Shown piece by piece: positions 24,117 to 37,838 of a stretch of DNA of 64,000 bases. The notes under the pieces were generated by a model. It was not told the DNA's origin. It did not search any database and saw only the letters and a list, made by a program, of their open reading frames with translations. The translations under genes and the position numbers were made by a program. Each line of letters starts with the position of its first letter. The stretch's first letter is position 1. The stretch is from positions 263,429,112-263,493,111 of the forward strand of contig OW240913.1 in assembly GCA_933207985.1 (NCBI GenBank). The letters run 5' to 3'. Source of the stretch: Pelobates cultripes (lineage: Eukaryota; Chordata; Amphibia; Anura; Pelobatidae).

Positions 24117-25924
24117 AGGCATGTGTTGAGCCAAATGTAGACATTACCGTTTCTCGGAAATGGCAGTGTTTACATTGACAGAGAAAAAGGACAGAATATA
24201 TGTATTAAACAGTAGTGGTTTGTTACTTAGTAACATTAATATATGCATAATTATATAGCACACATTTGTAAACCTATAACATATATTTAGTTATATTTTT
24301 AGAAAACAAAAGGATATTACTGATGATATTGTATGTGTACACACGTTATTAATGACATGTTTCAAATTCAATAGCCAAGAAAATGGCAATGAACATTTTA
24401 CTTAAAAATCCAATTTTACCTTGGCTATAGTAACCATTCACCATCATTTGGGAATTTCTTTCTCTCCTACACAGCTACTCATTATATCACAGAGTTTGTC
24501 TGCTGCAAATCAATTTTCCCACGAACATATCATCCAACAAACCTTCCTGTCTGTATGATTATTTTAGTACGAGCAACACAGATCTAAGCTCTGTGCAGTC
24601 TGGTATTCTGTATATTGTTAAAAGTATGATAGGAAATAACTGCGTCAACATCTGTTCCTAAAGTGCTTGCTGATCCGAAATTTCCCTCTGTGTACCTGGC
24701 ATAGATTTCTATCAGGTGCACAGGAAGGAGGTAGACAAGAACAGCAGTCAGCACAATAGAAGTGAACAAGGCTTTGTAGAATAGAAGTGTTATGTGCTGA
24801 ATAGAGTAAATGTGATATGTGAGTTATGGAGAAATGTCTTTTGAAATAGCTGATGCAGAACAAAAACATACAGGTATAAAATAGCTTGTCTCATCAGTTC
24901 TTTCTAAGCAACATATCTGCAGTAAAATACCGTACTATTACAATATTCTTAAATCCCATATCAAATACAAAATAATGGAATGACGGGCAAAGTGGAGACT
25001 AAGAGAGCTTTTTGTGTTTGCAATTAAAAAAACAAATTCTAGTTCAGGAGACCAGGCTAGCTTAAACTTGTAGAAGACTTAACTGATTCAATTTAACTTT
25101 AACTCCTTCTGTACTTTGGTAAAGCCTGTTTTTATTTTGTTTGTTTGTTTTTTTGTGATCATGTGTGATTATTTTATAATGTGGACAGGTTTCCCCTAGT
25201 CTCAGTTTAATAGATTGGGGGCTAGCTACTTGACTGACAGCTTTATCTCTATACCCAATTTTGAGACCCTCTCTACACCAAGATATATACTAACATACAC
25301 ACAGGGTGACCAGATCGACCATGTTTACAGGGACAAATATAATATTATTATAGTTATGAAAACGCATGAAAACGGTTGCCCTGCAGTGTGTATAATTCAT
25401 ATTCTGCAGGAGTATTCATTGCGTAATTGTTTAATTTCAGGATTCTTTATTGCCTAATTGTTAAATCTTATACACCTTCTTTGTAATTCTACATATTACA
25501 GGGCTACCCTTTTCATGTGCTGCACATGTGTTTATATATATGATATGTGTCCTAGAAAACATGGTGCATCTGTTCACCCTGCATATGCTCTAAGAGGTAC
25601 CCAGTATGACTGCACACTCAAACTTGACCATGGTACCTGTAATATAAAAAAAGTGATTCCAAGAGACAAAATAAAGTTGAACTAATTAAAAGTGTTTATT
25701 AAAACTATTTACATTGACAAATCCAACAGTTCGAATAATTCCCTAAGCTTCCTGCAAATTGGCTTCTGTGTCAGAAAGTGCCTGAGCCCAAGTATGATTG
25801 CATCTCTTGGGTTTATATTAGGGTGTTAAAGCCCGCTAAGTGATGGCTTTAAAGTTCTTGTGAGTTCTTTCAATTTGACAGGGTTTTTAGATCCTGAAAA
25901 GGAAACCTGTCTAATAAGTCACTT
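24117..25924. other. No recognisable feature
   Basis: AT-rich DNA. A CAGGGTGACCAGAT phrase at 25302 may be the start of an interspersed repeat, but nothing could be defined. Confidence 0.4.
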
Positions 25925-26375
25925 TAGAGGCAGTTCAGAGAAGGGCTACTAAACTGGTTCATGGATAGCAGGATAAAACTTACAAGGAAAGGTTAAAGGA
26001 ACTTAACATGTATAGCTTGGAGGAAAGATGAGACGGGGGGATATGATAGAAATATGTAAATACATAAAGTGAATCAACACAGTAAAGGAGGAGACTATAT
26101 TTAAAAGAAGAAAAACTACCACAACAAAAGGACATGGTCTTAAATTAGAGGGGCAAAGGTTTAAAAATATCAGGAAGTGTTACTTTGCTGAGAGGGTAGT
26201 GAGTGCATGGAATAGCCTTCCAGCTGAAGTAATAGGTGAGGGAGTTTAAGCATGCATGGGATAGGCATAAGACTATCCTAGCTATAAAATTAGGCCTGGG
26301 ACTAATGAAAGTATTTAGAAAATTGGGCAGACTAGATGGGCTGAATGGTTCTTATCTACCATCACATTCTATGCC
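25925..26375 (+). mobile_element. CR1/Rex1-like LINE, 3' end
   Basis: The plus strand reads VQRRATKLVHG-type, YKERLKELNMYSLEER, then ERVVSAWNSLPAEV and EFKHAWDRHK in broken frames, followed by the AGACTAGATGGGCTGAATGG 3' UTR block near 26330. It ends at an ACATTCTATG phrase, the same tail as at 4341-4545, about 90% identical in the shared part. Confidence 0.82.
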
Positions 26376-26919
26376 ACCTCGCAATGCTTCTCGGCTTAAG
26401 AGACACAATGTGTAAGAGGGGGGTTTAGAGACACAATATAGTTAATTGTGAGTTGAGAGAGACACAAGAAGATTAAAAGACACACACAAAAGGATAAGAG
26501 AGGTTGAGAAAGACACACAAGGTGGGTCAGGAGATATACATAGGAGGTTGAGGAGGTGGAGTGACAAAGAAAAAAAATACATTATGCAGAATATAGTGGT
26601 GCCAAATGGTAATAATGCCTCTTGTGCTCATATGAATTGAAAAGTACATTTTTAATATAAAGCCACAGTAGTTGATCTGAAAGCATAGCTGGTTTACATA
26701 TTTTTTCCAGTTGAGTTATTTTAACCTTAAATTTTAAATTCACTTTGAGTTCTCACGTGAGTAAATAACTGTCAGTATTACAATGAGTAATACTGAGAGA
26801 TAAATTACACCTCCAACTTCAAAATTTTCAAAATTACCTTCTGATCCTTTTAGCTACATAATTACAAATTAGAGAATCATGTATTGATTTAATATGTAAG
26901 AGGCATATATGTTTGAATA
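26376..26919. other. Purine-rich low-complexity stretch, otherwise nothing
   Basis: 26390-26570 has irregular GAGACACA/AAGACACAC phrases in mostly purine DNA. The rest is AT-rich. Confidence 0.4.
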
Positions 26920-27665
26920 GCAAACAGTAGCCCCCCCAAAATTAGTTGGGTCTTAGGGGCATTGTTTAACCAGGGCACGAAGTGACAGCTTTCCTGCTCA
27001 ATATAGCTGTCCACATCTACTTTCTTAAAAAGGGATGCAACCCTTTTCAAAATAATGCATAGATCTAAAAATTCTACTTCTGATTTACTGATTTGATATA
27101 AGAGATTAATCCCGCATGTGCTTCTGTTTAGATTTTCAAGGAAATCTCGTAAAATCCCCTCATTCCCCTTTCATATAAAAAGATATCGACATGCCTAAAC
27201 CCCAGTCATGCCCCACATATACAAACAATCTTCCCCAATATGCTAATAATAAGTTGGCAAAGCTGGGGGAAACCTTGTGCACATTGACATACCATACATA
27301 TGTAGAAAGATTAATTGAAACCAGAAAGAAGTATTCAGTACAAATAGCATTGTATCTTCCAGAATACAATTAATTTGCACCTCTGAAAAACTACCCGAGG
27401 AGGCTAAGAAAAATTAAACTATCCCTACTCACTTCTCAATGAAGGATAACTGAATATAAAGAAGCCACATCAGCTGTCACAAGTATATATCCATCCCATA
27501 ATGTCACACTCTCAAGTATCTGTAATATATTTAAATTATCTTTTGAATTGGATGTATATGTTTAGTACCAGATGCTGCAATAATTTATCAATATATTCTG
27601 ATACATGGGAGGAGATAGAGTTGATTCAGTTGTCCATGTGACATTATAATACAATGCAAATCTGT
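26920..27665 (-). pseudogene. Penelope-like reverse transcriptase relic
   Basis: Penelope-like elements encode an RT related to telomerase, often with a GIY-YIG nuclease. On the minus strand, broken frames read in order: LVTADVASLYSVILH (near 27455-27490, RT motif with catalytic Asp), YFFLVSINLSTYVWYVNVHK and SFANLLLAYWG (27240-27340), then SEVEFLDLCIILK and VDVDSYIEQESCHFVPWLNN (26955-27090). This order and the FLDL...SCHFVPWL signature fit Penelope RT rather than LINE RT. Many stops and frameshifts; no GIY-YIG domain seen. Confidence 0.72.
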
Positions 27666-27879
27666 ATTCCTAACAATAGTGTATAGTGTTTCTTTCCCAA
27701 GTAGTATAGATCCCACGTTCCCGTTCGGCATTATAAGGGTTAAAAACCCTTTTTCACTTACCTTGATCCAGCCTTTGAGGCTCCCTCAGTGCTGTTGACC
27801 TCTTCTCCCATGGCATTGTCATGGAGGAAAGCGTGGATAGTCATAAAGGAGCATTGGTGATCTAATGTGCATGCATAAA
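27666..27879. other. No recognisable feature
   Basis: A phrase near 27735-27780 (GGGTTAAAAACCC followed by CACTTACCTTGATCCAG) resembles one inside the MITE at 37839, suggesting a MITE fragment. Confidence 0.35.
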
Positions 27880-28310
27880 AATATTGTGGATTTGATAACC
27901 CATTTCTTCGGGGGTATATACTTAAAAGAGCTTGTAAAAGCTGAGGTTCTTGTGAACTGCAGCCTTTGCATAACCTCTCTTTTTACCCTAGAAGAGACTT
28001 TCAGTCTTCTGAGAGGGAAAAAAATCTTTCAAAAACTTCTCATTGAGAAGTGTCTGAAGCTGTCCTTCTTGCACCCCCACATGCGTGTCTGCCACTTCCG
28101 TTAGCTCAGGGGAGGTAGTGGAAGTAAGACGCCAACCTCCTTTGCTGTTTGACAGCCAAGAGAGTGTTTCATTATTTAATAATAAAAGTGTAGATTTACC
28201 ATAGAAATAAACCCTTTTATAAAGTGCCTTCTTAAGTGGGATACTCCTCACCCATAAAGCACTTTAGCAATCTGAAGTGCTTTGTGGGTGTGGAGTGGTC
28301 CTTTAAGTTA
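27880..28310. mobile_element. MITE of the TTAAAGGG family, diverged copy
   Basis: It contains the GGGGTATATACTTAAAAGAGCTTG block and ends GGAGTGGTCCTTTAA near 28306, the family's right end. Its left end is not clear. A CACTTTAGCAATCTGAAGTGC stem sits just before the end. Confidence 0.55.
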
Positions 28311-28559
28311 AGTAACCATTTGACATGTTGCAATTACAATATAGATTCTAAGTAATGTAAGATGCAATCTTCATCATACTCTGACATATTCTTTATATTT
28401 ATCTATAACAATGATGTTCAATGTTTGTCATTAATGACTACTCAAAAATTGCACAACTATGTAGTTAAAGTTAAATATATATATCTGTTTAGGAGCCATA
28501 CCACTAATGAAAACAAGCAGGTATTTAATTATAAATTTAAATACAATATATATATAATT

Positions 28560-28950
28560 TTGGTATATCTAAAAACAGCTTGTAAAATCTGCAGTTTTCT
28601 TGTCTGAAGCCTTTACAAGTTAACCCCCTCCCCCTTCTTCCCCAGCCCAGACTTTCTTGGCTGTCCAATCACAGACTTCCCAATGCATCTCAATGAGAAG
28701 TCTTTCCAAGGCAGGTGCACTGGGTTGCTGCCTGTTGAGTTTAGCACCACTGAGCTAACAAAACCAAGAAGTAACAGGACCTGTTGTTTGGTTGACATCA
28801 AGGTGGGTGTAACAAAGTTAATTTATAGAAGTGTCAATTTCTTTTGAATTCTGTACTTTTTGTAAAATGAAAAAATAGGACACACTCTTCATATATAAAG
28901 CACTTTATCAGAATAAAGTGCTTTAGGAGTCTGGAGTAGTCCTTTAATGA
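28560..28950. mobile_element. MITE of the TTAAAGGG family, right part
   Basis: Shares GGTATATCTAAAAACAGCTTG, CAGCCCAGACTTTCTTGGCTG and AAACCAAGAAGTAACA with the copy at 18859-19174. It ends GGAGTAGTCCTTTAA near 28947, after an AAAGCACTTTATC / AATAAAGTGCTTT stem. Confidence 0.65.
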
Positions 28951-30807
28951 AAAGCATATGTTCAATCTATTTCCAGCTCTATGTTTTTTTTAACATTAAC
29001 CTTTTTTAAATTAGCTTCATTTATGTATTCATCACTGTCATTACTATTCCAAGTGAGTCTTCTAAACTTAAACGAAACAGTACAAAACATAACATTTTTG
29101 TACAATTGGAATATAAATAGCAGTTGTGAAATAAAAATGATTAGACTGTAAGAATACTTTTATCGAACATGTACATTTAGGGAAACCAACATAAACATCT
29201 TGTTGTCCTAATCAGAAATGTTAAATTGTTTAGAAACTGCTGCAGAGGTAAACTAAATTACAGTACAGCCTAATATCTCAAACATAATTAACTTTGAATT
29301 ATTTGAATTAACAGTGCTTGACAAATTATCATTCAGCTCTGAAATTAAATTCCTCCATGCCATTAGATTTGTTTGTTGAGCTCAAGTAGGCAAAAGTAGT
29401 ATTTAATAAAGAAATAATGATGCTTTGCTGAGAGTGCCCTTGGGATAGGTAAAATGTTACACCAAATAAATCATGGGAGTTCCATTATCAAGTCATTTAC
29501 ACAAAGCAGCCAAGGTTTACAATACAGACTGCATGTTAAAGTGTTATTTGACTATTGGACATGCCTTCAAAATGCATTTCAAAAGCTATTAAATTATCTA
29601 TTAGTTTGGTATAAACATTTAATTGATTCAACAGAAGTATGTGTGTACAGGGTTAGTGGATTATTTAAAGTCTCTAAGTTAGTTACCATGAGGCTTATAC
29701 AAAAACTACAACTTGCCTAGAGTTGAAAACTAACTTGGGCTTCAATTTAATATTGTTTAAGCTTTTATCTCATAAGCTAATATCGTATAAATATCGTATA
29801 AGATTTTCAAATGACATTTTTGAATAACTTTTAAAACTATTTAATATTATAAAAAATAGTTAAATTTTGTAATATTTGGATATTTTTCATTTGTTGAAAT
29901 ATTTTTTTATATATGATCTATTTCTTGATATTTTAATATTTTGAAAAAAATAATTTTCAAAATATGCAAGTCTATTAATTAGCTGTCAGGACAGAGATTA
30001 TTTTCTATTCCTAGTTTTTTGGCTTCAGCTAACTAAGGCAACTTACTAGTAATAAAGAAACAGAAAATAGCATCTTTATATACTGCATTGACTGCAAGCA
30101 GTATGTCATCTCAGATTCCGGAGTCAACTTTATTTAAAATTAAAATGCATGTATTAGTATTCAATGTTTTATTACTTATAAATCAATGTAAGTAACATTT
30201 TAGCAACCAAAGACAGTTTTTAATATGTCATATGCATAAAAAAAGGGCTCGTACCATGCATGGCACAACAATTCCACCATCAGTGGGGAAGCAGTGTGAA
30301 ATTATAGGGGCTGCTTGTGACTGGCATTGTCAGTATCCAAAATAAAAAGAATATCGCAAAAAAATAAAATAAATAAATAATAATAAAAAACATATATTGA
30401 TTGTCCATAGACAATTGCACTCACATTAAAACACTGCTAACTCTGAAAAAAAATATACTTTAAGTCCAACAACAGTTGTACAATTTTTATTTTTTTAACA
30501 TAAATAAATACTAAAAAAACAGCTGGTCTACATTGTATCCAAAACCGCTTAAACAACATATTTGTTTGCACTTGTATCTTCCCTGGACCCTTCAGCCATG
30601 TGCATCTCATTTAATCTGGGGGAAAAATGGAGTTGGCTAGTTGTATCTATACCATTTTAGGAATATCACACAACTCTATGTTAAACACTCCAATGTGCTG
30701 CGGAAAACAACTAGTTTGTTAATAAGGTTAGCTGCTATATCTGCAAAAGAAGAATGGTGCATACATGCATGGTGCAGACATATGAGATCATTAAATAGGA
30801 AGATTCA
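28951..30807. other. No gene; AT-rich DNA
   Basis: 29750-29960 is very AT-rich with short self-complementary runs. No coding or repeat family recognised. Confidence 0.4.
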
Positions 30808-32165
30808 TGATTATTAATATTATTATTATTACTGGTATTAACATAGCGCCAGCATATTCCTTAGTGATTTACAATATTATCAAAGGGGGAGATTTAACAA
30901 TAAATTAGACAATTACAAAAGCTTAACGGAACAGTAGGTTGAAGAGGGCCCTGCTCAAACAAGCTTACAGTCTATAGGAGGTGGGGCATAAAACCCAACA
31001 GGACAGGAGGTGGCAATCAAACACGGTGGAGTGAAGCAGAGCTGGAGGAGAGAATAGAGTGCTGTCTTTTAGGAGAGAGCAAGGGACAGGTATGTGAGGT
31101 AGAGGTTATTCTGGGAGGCCATAAGCTTTCCTAAAGAGATGGGTTTTGAAGCACTTTTTAAATGATTGAAGACTAGAGGAGAGCTTGATGGTCATAGGCA
31201 GGCTATTCCAAAGGAAAGGAGCCAGCCGCAAGAAGTCCTGCAAACATGAGTTTGCTGTACAGGTGCGAGCAGCAGACAGAAGAAGGTCATGGGCAGAGTG
31301 GAGAGACCGAGAAGGGGCATACCTGCGGATCAGTGAAATCAAGAAATATAGGAGGCGCTAGAATTGGTCAGTGCTTTATAGGTGTGGATTAATATCTTGC
31401 ATTGACTCCTATTGGATACAGGAAGCCAATGTAAGGACTGACAGAGGGGAGAGGTGTGAGAGGAGCGACAGGAGAGAAAAATCAGTTTAGCTGCAGCATT
31501 CATTGCAGACTGTAGCGAGGCAATACGACTTGTGGGAAGACAATTATCCATGCGAGAGATTACTAGAGCATGGACAAGCTCCTTAGTAGCATCTTGTGTA
31601 AGAAAGGGGCAGATGCGGGCTATATTTTTAAGGTGGAATCTACAGGATTCGGTAACAGACTGGATGTGAGGCTCAAATGTGAGGCCAGAATCAAGTATGA
31701 CACCACGACAGTGCGCTTGCAAGGATGGACTGATGTGGGTACCACTCACTTGAAGGGAGAGTGAAAGAGGGGGGATCAGTATTAGAAGGCGGAAAGACAA
31801 GGAGTTCAGTTTTAGAGAGACTGAGTTTCAAAAAGAAGGAGGACATCCAATCAGAGATTGAAGAAAGGCAAGCAGTGACACGTTGCAGGACGGCAGGGGA
31901 GAGGTCTGGGAAGGAGAGGTATATCTGAGTGTCATCAGTGTACAGATGGTATTGGAATCCAAATGAGGTAATAGGTTTGCCAAGAGAGGCAATATAAAGA
32001 GAAAATAGAAGGGGACCAAGTACAGAGCCTTGGGGGACTCCAACAGAGACAGGATGACGGGAGGAGGTATCATTAGAAAAGGAGACACTGAATGAGCGTT
32101 GGGAGAGATAGGAGGAAAACCACGAGAGGACAGTGTCACAGAAACTGAGTGATTAAAGTGATTGA
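30808..32165 (-). mobile_element. L2-type LINE, 5'-truncated
   Basis: Minus-strand LINE ending at the ATT-rich tail near 30808, preceded on that strand by the ATATAGCGCCAGCATATTCC block. The body holds RT motifs (see the ORF entry). The upstream half of the RT and the endonuclease are absent. Confidence 0.85.
31106..32165 (-). pseudogene. L2-type RT, C-terminal half
   Basis: Broken minus-strand frames read a degraded [13 protein letters not shown] block near 32010-32040, then [15 protein letters not shown] (catalytic YADD-type box with Thr for Ala, near 31923-31968) and [11 protein letters not shown]. Next come [23 protein letters not shown]-like and DYCN-type blocks (31339-31800), and finally LRLAPFLWNSLP and SLQSFKKCFKTHLF (31106-31342), the usual C-terminus. 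At least three frameshifts; inactive. Confidence 0.85.
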
Positions 32166-33006
32166 TGACTAGAAAAGTTCTTGTTTGGATTTGTGTAATT
32201 GATATGAGTTTACTGATGATAAAGATTATTACTGTGATAGAAGGGAGCAACAGTCTATTTGTAGATAACAAAGAGTATATTAGTAATATGAGTTTATATT
32301 TATTAAATTAAGTTCAACAATCAGAAAAATATACTTCGTATTAAATATACTTTGCATGCAACCTTTATGCACTTGAATTCTGCATTCTCCATCTATTTTC
32401 TTAAGAAATAATCATGTGCATAGCAACTCAATCAATGCAAGTATAGTAAATTCTGTTTAAGAACATTTTATTTAAATGTGTAATTAAGTTGTTTGAACCT
32501 TTTTAAAAACTACATTTGCTTTCAATTTTAAAATACTGTTATATAAAACCATTTAACATCACTCTGTTCAAATACATTGTAAATGTATTTTTTCATTTAT
32601 AATGAATAATACAATTAAAAATAATGTATTTCATTCAACTATAATCATTTATTTCTTTAATGTTTTATGTCAATCTCCAAGTGGAAGTCTATTTTGAACA
32701 AATTCATTGTAAAAAAAAAATACAGTACTTAAAGAAGATTTTGATATAGTCTACTCTAAACACTACACTTCCGATTTGTAAACATAGATGAAGCCCTCTT
32801 GGGAAACACATGTACTATGTGAGTGTATTCAAGGGCACATACAATATAAGAAATATGAGAAACATTTGCTTAAACTGCTGATGCTCAGGATATTTGAATA
32901 TAATTTGGATAGCAAACATCTTGATATCAGTTTGAGAATTTATTTCAGTTATTACGATCTAGTTGATCTTAGAAGGCATATGAACGAAGTAAGGAAAACT
33001 ACTGTT
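32166..33006. other. No recognisable feature
   Basis: AT-rich DNA with chance ORFs only. Confidence 0.4.
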
Positions 33007-35817
33007 TAACCCCTTAAGGACAGAGCTTCAGAAGCTTGTCTTTCACTTAATGACAACAGCATTTTTTTCATTTTTTGCTGTTTGCATTCAACTGCAATTT
33101 GCATTTTACTAATTTATTGCACCAACACATATTATATATCATTCTTTAAAGGACAGAAAGGGCTTTAATTTGATGTAAGACACATATATATAAATGCTTA
33201 TTTATTATAAAAAATACAGAAAAATGCAAAAAAAATGAAAATGTTTGTGTTTTTTTTTTTACAGTTTTTGCAATAATAATGTGTGCATAATTAGTGCAGG
33301 TTAAGGAAAGTAATTCAAAATAAATTCATTTAGTTGTTCTGATTTACAGAATATATAATGTCTCTGGGATTTTAGTTTTTTTTTTGGTAGTTACAGGTCA
33401 CAAAGAACAAGGAGTAAAATAAACTTTTAATGTGGAGCGATTTTAGAATTTGGTATGTTTGTCTTGTAAGCTTAATGGCCATAAAAGAAAACAAAATTTC
33501 CACACAAAAGTATATATTTCTATAAAGTAGACATCACAGGCTATTTACTGAGGGTTGTTTTGACACTTTCTACTTAGCCATTTCACCGCCAACCTCTGCT
33601 AAATATTGGAGTAAAATTGTGTTTTTTTTTGTTTTTTGGCACACAAACTTATAACAAAGAAATTCTCATGTGTATTTTGTAAAGTTGGTGTGTGCTATTC
33701 CTGTACAAAGTTTTATTTTGTGTTCAGTTACATCTGCTGAGTAAAATGACACCCCCATTGTATGTCTTTGGCACTATTTCGTGAAGTTACAGTGCCATAT
33801 AGGAGGCCTTTTCTTTTCAGCATTCACAGTAGAATTTTGAGAGACGGATTTAATGAGCCTATGCTTCCATTTGGGGTATTATAACAGTTTGACAGTTTGA
33901 TTTGTAAAATAAGACACCCCAGGGTATCTCATAAGGTGCATATTGTGCCTTAACATGCCCCCCATTTTTTCACCAATATATTCCAAAGTATGTGGTAAAA
34001 AATTATTTTGTGCGTTTTTTACACATGGATTGCATTTTTGTTGGGCATTTTGTATATTTCACATGTGCCACTAAGTTCAAACCCCCCAAATTATGCTCAG
34101 CTAAGTCTTCTGAGTAAAATGACACCCCTATTGTATGTCTTTGGCACTATTTCGTGAAGCTACAGTGCCATATAGGAGACCTGTCCTTTTCAGTATTCAC
34201 AGTAGAATTTTGAGAGACGGATTTAATGAACCTATGCTTCCATTTGGGGTATTATACCAGTTTAACTGTTCAAAAAAACCCCCACAAAGGCCTACCATTT
34301 GAAAAAGTAGACACTCCAGGGTATCTCATAAGGTGCATATTGTGCCTTAACATGCCCCCCATTTTTTCACCAATATATGCTAAAGTATGTGATAAAAAAT
34401 AATTTTGTGCGGTTTTTACATATGGATTGCATTTTTGCTGGGCATTTTGTATATTTCACATTTGCCACTAAGTTCAAACCCCCCAAATTATGCTCAGCTA
34501 AGTCTTCTGAGTAAAATGACACCCCCAATGAATGTCTTTGGCACTATTTCGTGAAGCTACAGTGCCATATAGGAGACCTAGCCATATCAATTTTTACCTA
34601 ACTTTGAATTTTGACGCTGGGCCTATGTGCAATTAGCAGGGTTTAAATTCAAACTACCCCACAAAGGCCTACCATTTCTTAAAGTAGACACCCCAGGGTA
34701 TTTCAAAAGGTATATTTAAACCTTAGCGTGGGATCATTTTTCCGCTAGCTTGTACCAAGTGTAGTGGTAATAAGCGTTTTTTTTGCCTTTTTAACACACA
34801 AAGTGAGTTTGCACAGTATATTTTGCAAACCTTATGTGTGCTACCAGTGTATAATACTTCATATGTTGCTCAGCTATGTTGGCTGAGTACAGCAATACCC
34901 CTGTATTTACCTTTGCCAGGTATATGTGGACCTCGGAGGGGCACATTTGGAACACAGCCATTCCATTTTTTTCAAACTTTACATTTTTACACTGTGCCCA
35001 TGTCCCATTATAGAGTATTTTACCAGGCTATATAATCCAAATACCCAATAAAGCCATACCACTTCTTAAAGAAGACATCCCAGGGTATTTCAAAAGGCAT
35101 ATTTTGAACCTTAGCGAGGAATCATTTTTCCGCTAGCTTGTACCAAGTGTAGTGGTAAGTGTTTTTTCTGCCTTTTTGACACACAAAGTGAGTTTGCACA
35201 GTATATTTTGCAAACCTTATGTGTGCTACGACTGTATAATACTTCATATGTTGCTCAGCTATGTCGTCTGAGTACAGCAATACCCCCGTATGTACCTTTG
35301 CCAGGTATATGTGGATGTTGAAGGGGCGCATTTGAGACGCAGCCATTCAGTTTTTTTCTAACTTTGAAGTTTTACGCTGTGTCCATGTTCCAATTTGTAG
35401 TAGTTTAGACGGTTGGTTATTGAAACTTCCCCACAAACACATACTATTTATTAAAGAATACACCCTGAGGTAATTCAAAAGGCATATTTTGAACCTCAGC
35501 GTGGGATCATTTTTTCTCTAGTTTGTTCCAGGTGTAGTGGTAATGAGCGTTTTTAAATGTATTTTTTTACTTTTTGAAACTTTTTTTACTTTTAAAAACT
35601 AGTTTTTAAACTTTTGTTTTGCTTATTAATTTTTTTAAATTTTCCTAACTTTCTTAAAACTTTTTTTACAGATGTAAAATTTTTTTTTTACCGTTAACTC
35701 CTAACTAGCAGTAAGCAGCAGTAACAGTAAATTCCCCATTTTCCCATAACTCCCACCCACCCCAGCTAGCAAAACATATAATTATAAAAATTTTAAATTA
35801 ATTAATTAAATAAATTG

Positions 35818-35864
35818 AACCCCTGAGGGTTAAAAAATAAATAAAAGTTAATCCTCAGGGGTTA
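35818..35864. repeat. Hairpin AACCCCTGAGGGTT, first copy
   Basis: AACCCCTGAGGGTTAA pairs with TTAATCCTCAGGGGTT across a short A-rich loop, one mismatch. It repeats at 36174-36218. Confidence 0.8.
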
Positions 35865-36173
35865 AAAAAATAGATCACAGTATAATACTGTGATCTGTAT
35901 TTTGATCACTGTAGGCAGTGATCAACTGGCAGGGAAGGGGTTAATTTTTATTTGGACTGGGTAAAGGGTTTTTTTTTTTTTTTACTTAAACGTTATTACA
36001 ACTTTTTTAGCTTAATTTTTAACTTTTTAAAGTGTATTTTAAAACTTTTTTTAACGTTAAACCCTAGTTAGCATAACACCAAATCCCCCAATTCCCCACT
36101 AACTTCCACCCACCCCAGCTAGCTAACTATATAATTTTAAAATATTTTAAACTAATTAATTATTTAAATAAAT

Positions 36174-36218
36174 TTAACCCCTGAGGGTTAAAAAAAAAGA
36201 ATTAACCCTCAGGGGTTA
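36174..36218. repeat. Hairpin AACCCCTGAGGGTT, second copy
   Basis: TTAACCCCTGAGGGTTAA and TTAACCCTCAGGGGTTAA form a near-perfect stem with an A-rich loop. It lies at the same place in the second of two ~358-bp tandem blocks. Confidence 0.8.
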
Positions 36219-36240
36219 AAAAAAAAAAAAAAATCAGATG

Positions 36241-37838
36241 ACAGTAAAATGTAATCCCTGCCAATTGATCACTGTAGTCAGGACAATCCCATCAAAATAC
36301 AAAGAACAAAATCTACAAATATAGTAAATATAATTGTGATCTTTTTAATTAAAGTAATTAAACATGAAGAGCATGAACTCACATGCCCCTGGGCATCACT
36401 GTGCTCAAGGTAGAGCACCATAGTGTTATAATCACCTCTCTATGATTTATATGGAATATGCAGAATGCAGCTCCCAAGATATACAGTATGACATATAAAA
36501 GCATACAGTTCAAATAATAGTGCAACATATGGTTATACAGCATAAATTATATCCTCCAAGGATGCATATATTTCAGATTTGCTGGTGGATTGCACCATCG
36601 TTAAGCTTTCAAGACTGGAAGCCGGGAACATAAAAATAACCAAAATCTATTAAACAAAAAAACAATACAATTTAGCACACTTTTTACATTTCATCTCTCC
36701 ATGGCTTTATCTGCTGGTTCCCTTGTTTCACAAGTTAAAATGTACACAATGTATCATGGTGTATAATAATGAATGATATAATAGGTTGAAAGATTTTATT
36801 GGTTTTCTTACTGAGGCATGATACACTGTGATTAAATATTAAATAAGAATCTCACTACAGATGGTCAGTTAATTAATAGGGATTTTAGCCATTAATCCTT
36901 TAGGGGAGTCCAGGAGTAAGTTACTTTAAAGTAAAAAAGACTTGATTATGAATGTTAGAATATCTAATGTTATTAACTGAGTGAATAAACATGAATAATG
37001 ACTGGGCACTGCAACAGGGAAAAGCAATGGAGGCAAATTTTGAGGTAAATGATAACTGGAACACAATTACAAAATACTTGTGTATTGTAACACATGACGT
37101 GGATTGAGACAAGGTGATCACTGCAGAAAATCAGTGTTGTTACACAAATAAGCCTCTCGTGTTATGACTTGCGTTATCAATAGGTCAAATCCTTGCATCC
37201 TTATGGCATTTTGCACATAGCTGGAACTAGTATACCAAGGTGATTTTGAAGACTGGGAAAAGATATGGCATGGTGGAAAATGGTTTATGAAAAGTAATAT
37301 TCAAGGCCATCCAGAGTTGTAGACAAGACAGCAGATCAGTGACAAGTTAGAGGCTCATCAGAGTAATAGGATATAAGAGGGACAAGCAAAGATAACAAGG
37401 AAAAAAGTTGACCTGGGAGAAAAAGCCTGATTAACAAGTGACACTAGAATTAAGGGAAGTCACATGATCCAGTACCGGCATTCAATCCTATCATGTTAGA
37501 TCTCTGCAAGAGATGGGATTGGTCTAAAGAGCACACCTGCTGGGAAATTAGATTTATATGTATGTTCACAGAAAATAGTCAGAGTTGAATCTCTAGTCAC
37601 ACAGAGATAAATACCCATTGAGAAGTGTATACACAGGTCTAAGGGACGGCCTGCAGTAGCTGTAGATACTAGATCTACAGCTATTGCAAATCAAGGTTTC
37701 ATATACCCCCAAAGAAAACATGTAAAACGATTACGCATATATATTTTTGTTGGTATGTCTATTGAAGTGTTATTTTATTATTATTTTTATAGAATGATCC
37801 TTTAATTTTGCAATGTGTTTTATGTATTAACTACTTGC
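36241..37838. other. No recognisable feature
   Basis: No supported gene or repeat family. Confidence 0.4.

Larger units (their letters stand above)
33007..36240. mobile_element. Element with TTAACCCCTTAAGGA start and tandem core
   Basis: It opens TTTAACCCCTTAAGGACAG at about 33006. An inverted counterpart GAAGGGGTTAA lies near 35935. The core (33600-35560) is a tandem array of five diverged units, marked by GAGTAAAATGACACCCC or GAGTACAGCAATACCCC at 33739, 34112, 34509, 34885 and 35270 (periods 373, 397, 376, 385). The tail contains two similar ~358-bp blocks, each with a hairpin. No coding content. Possibly a large non-autonomous DNA transposon; class not certain. Confidence 0.65.
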
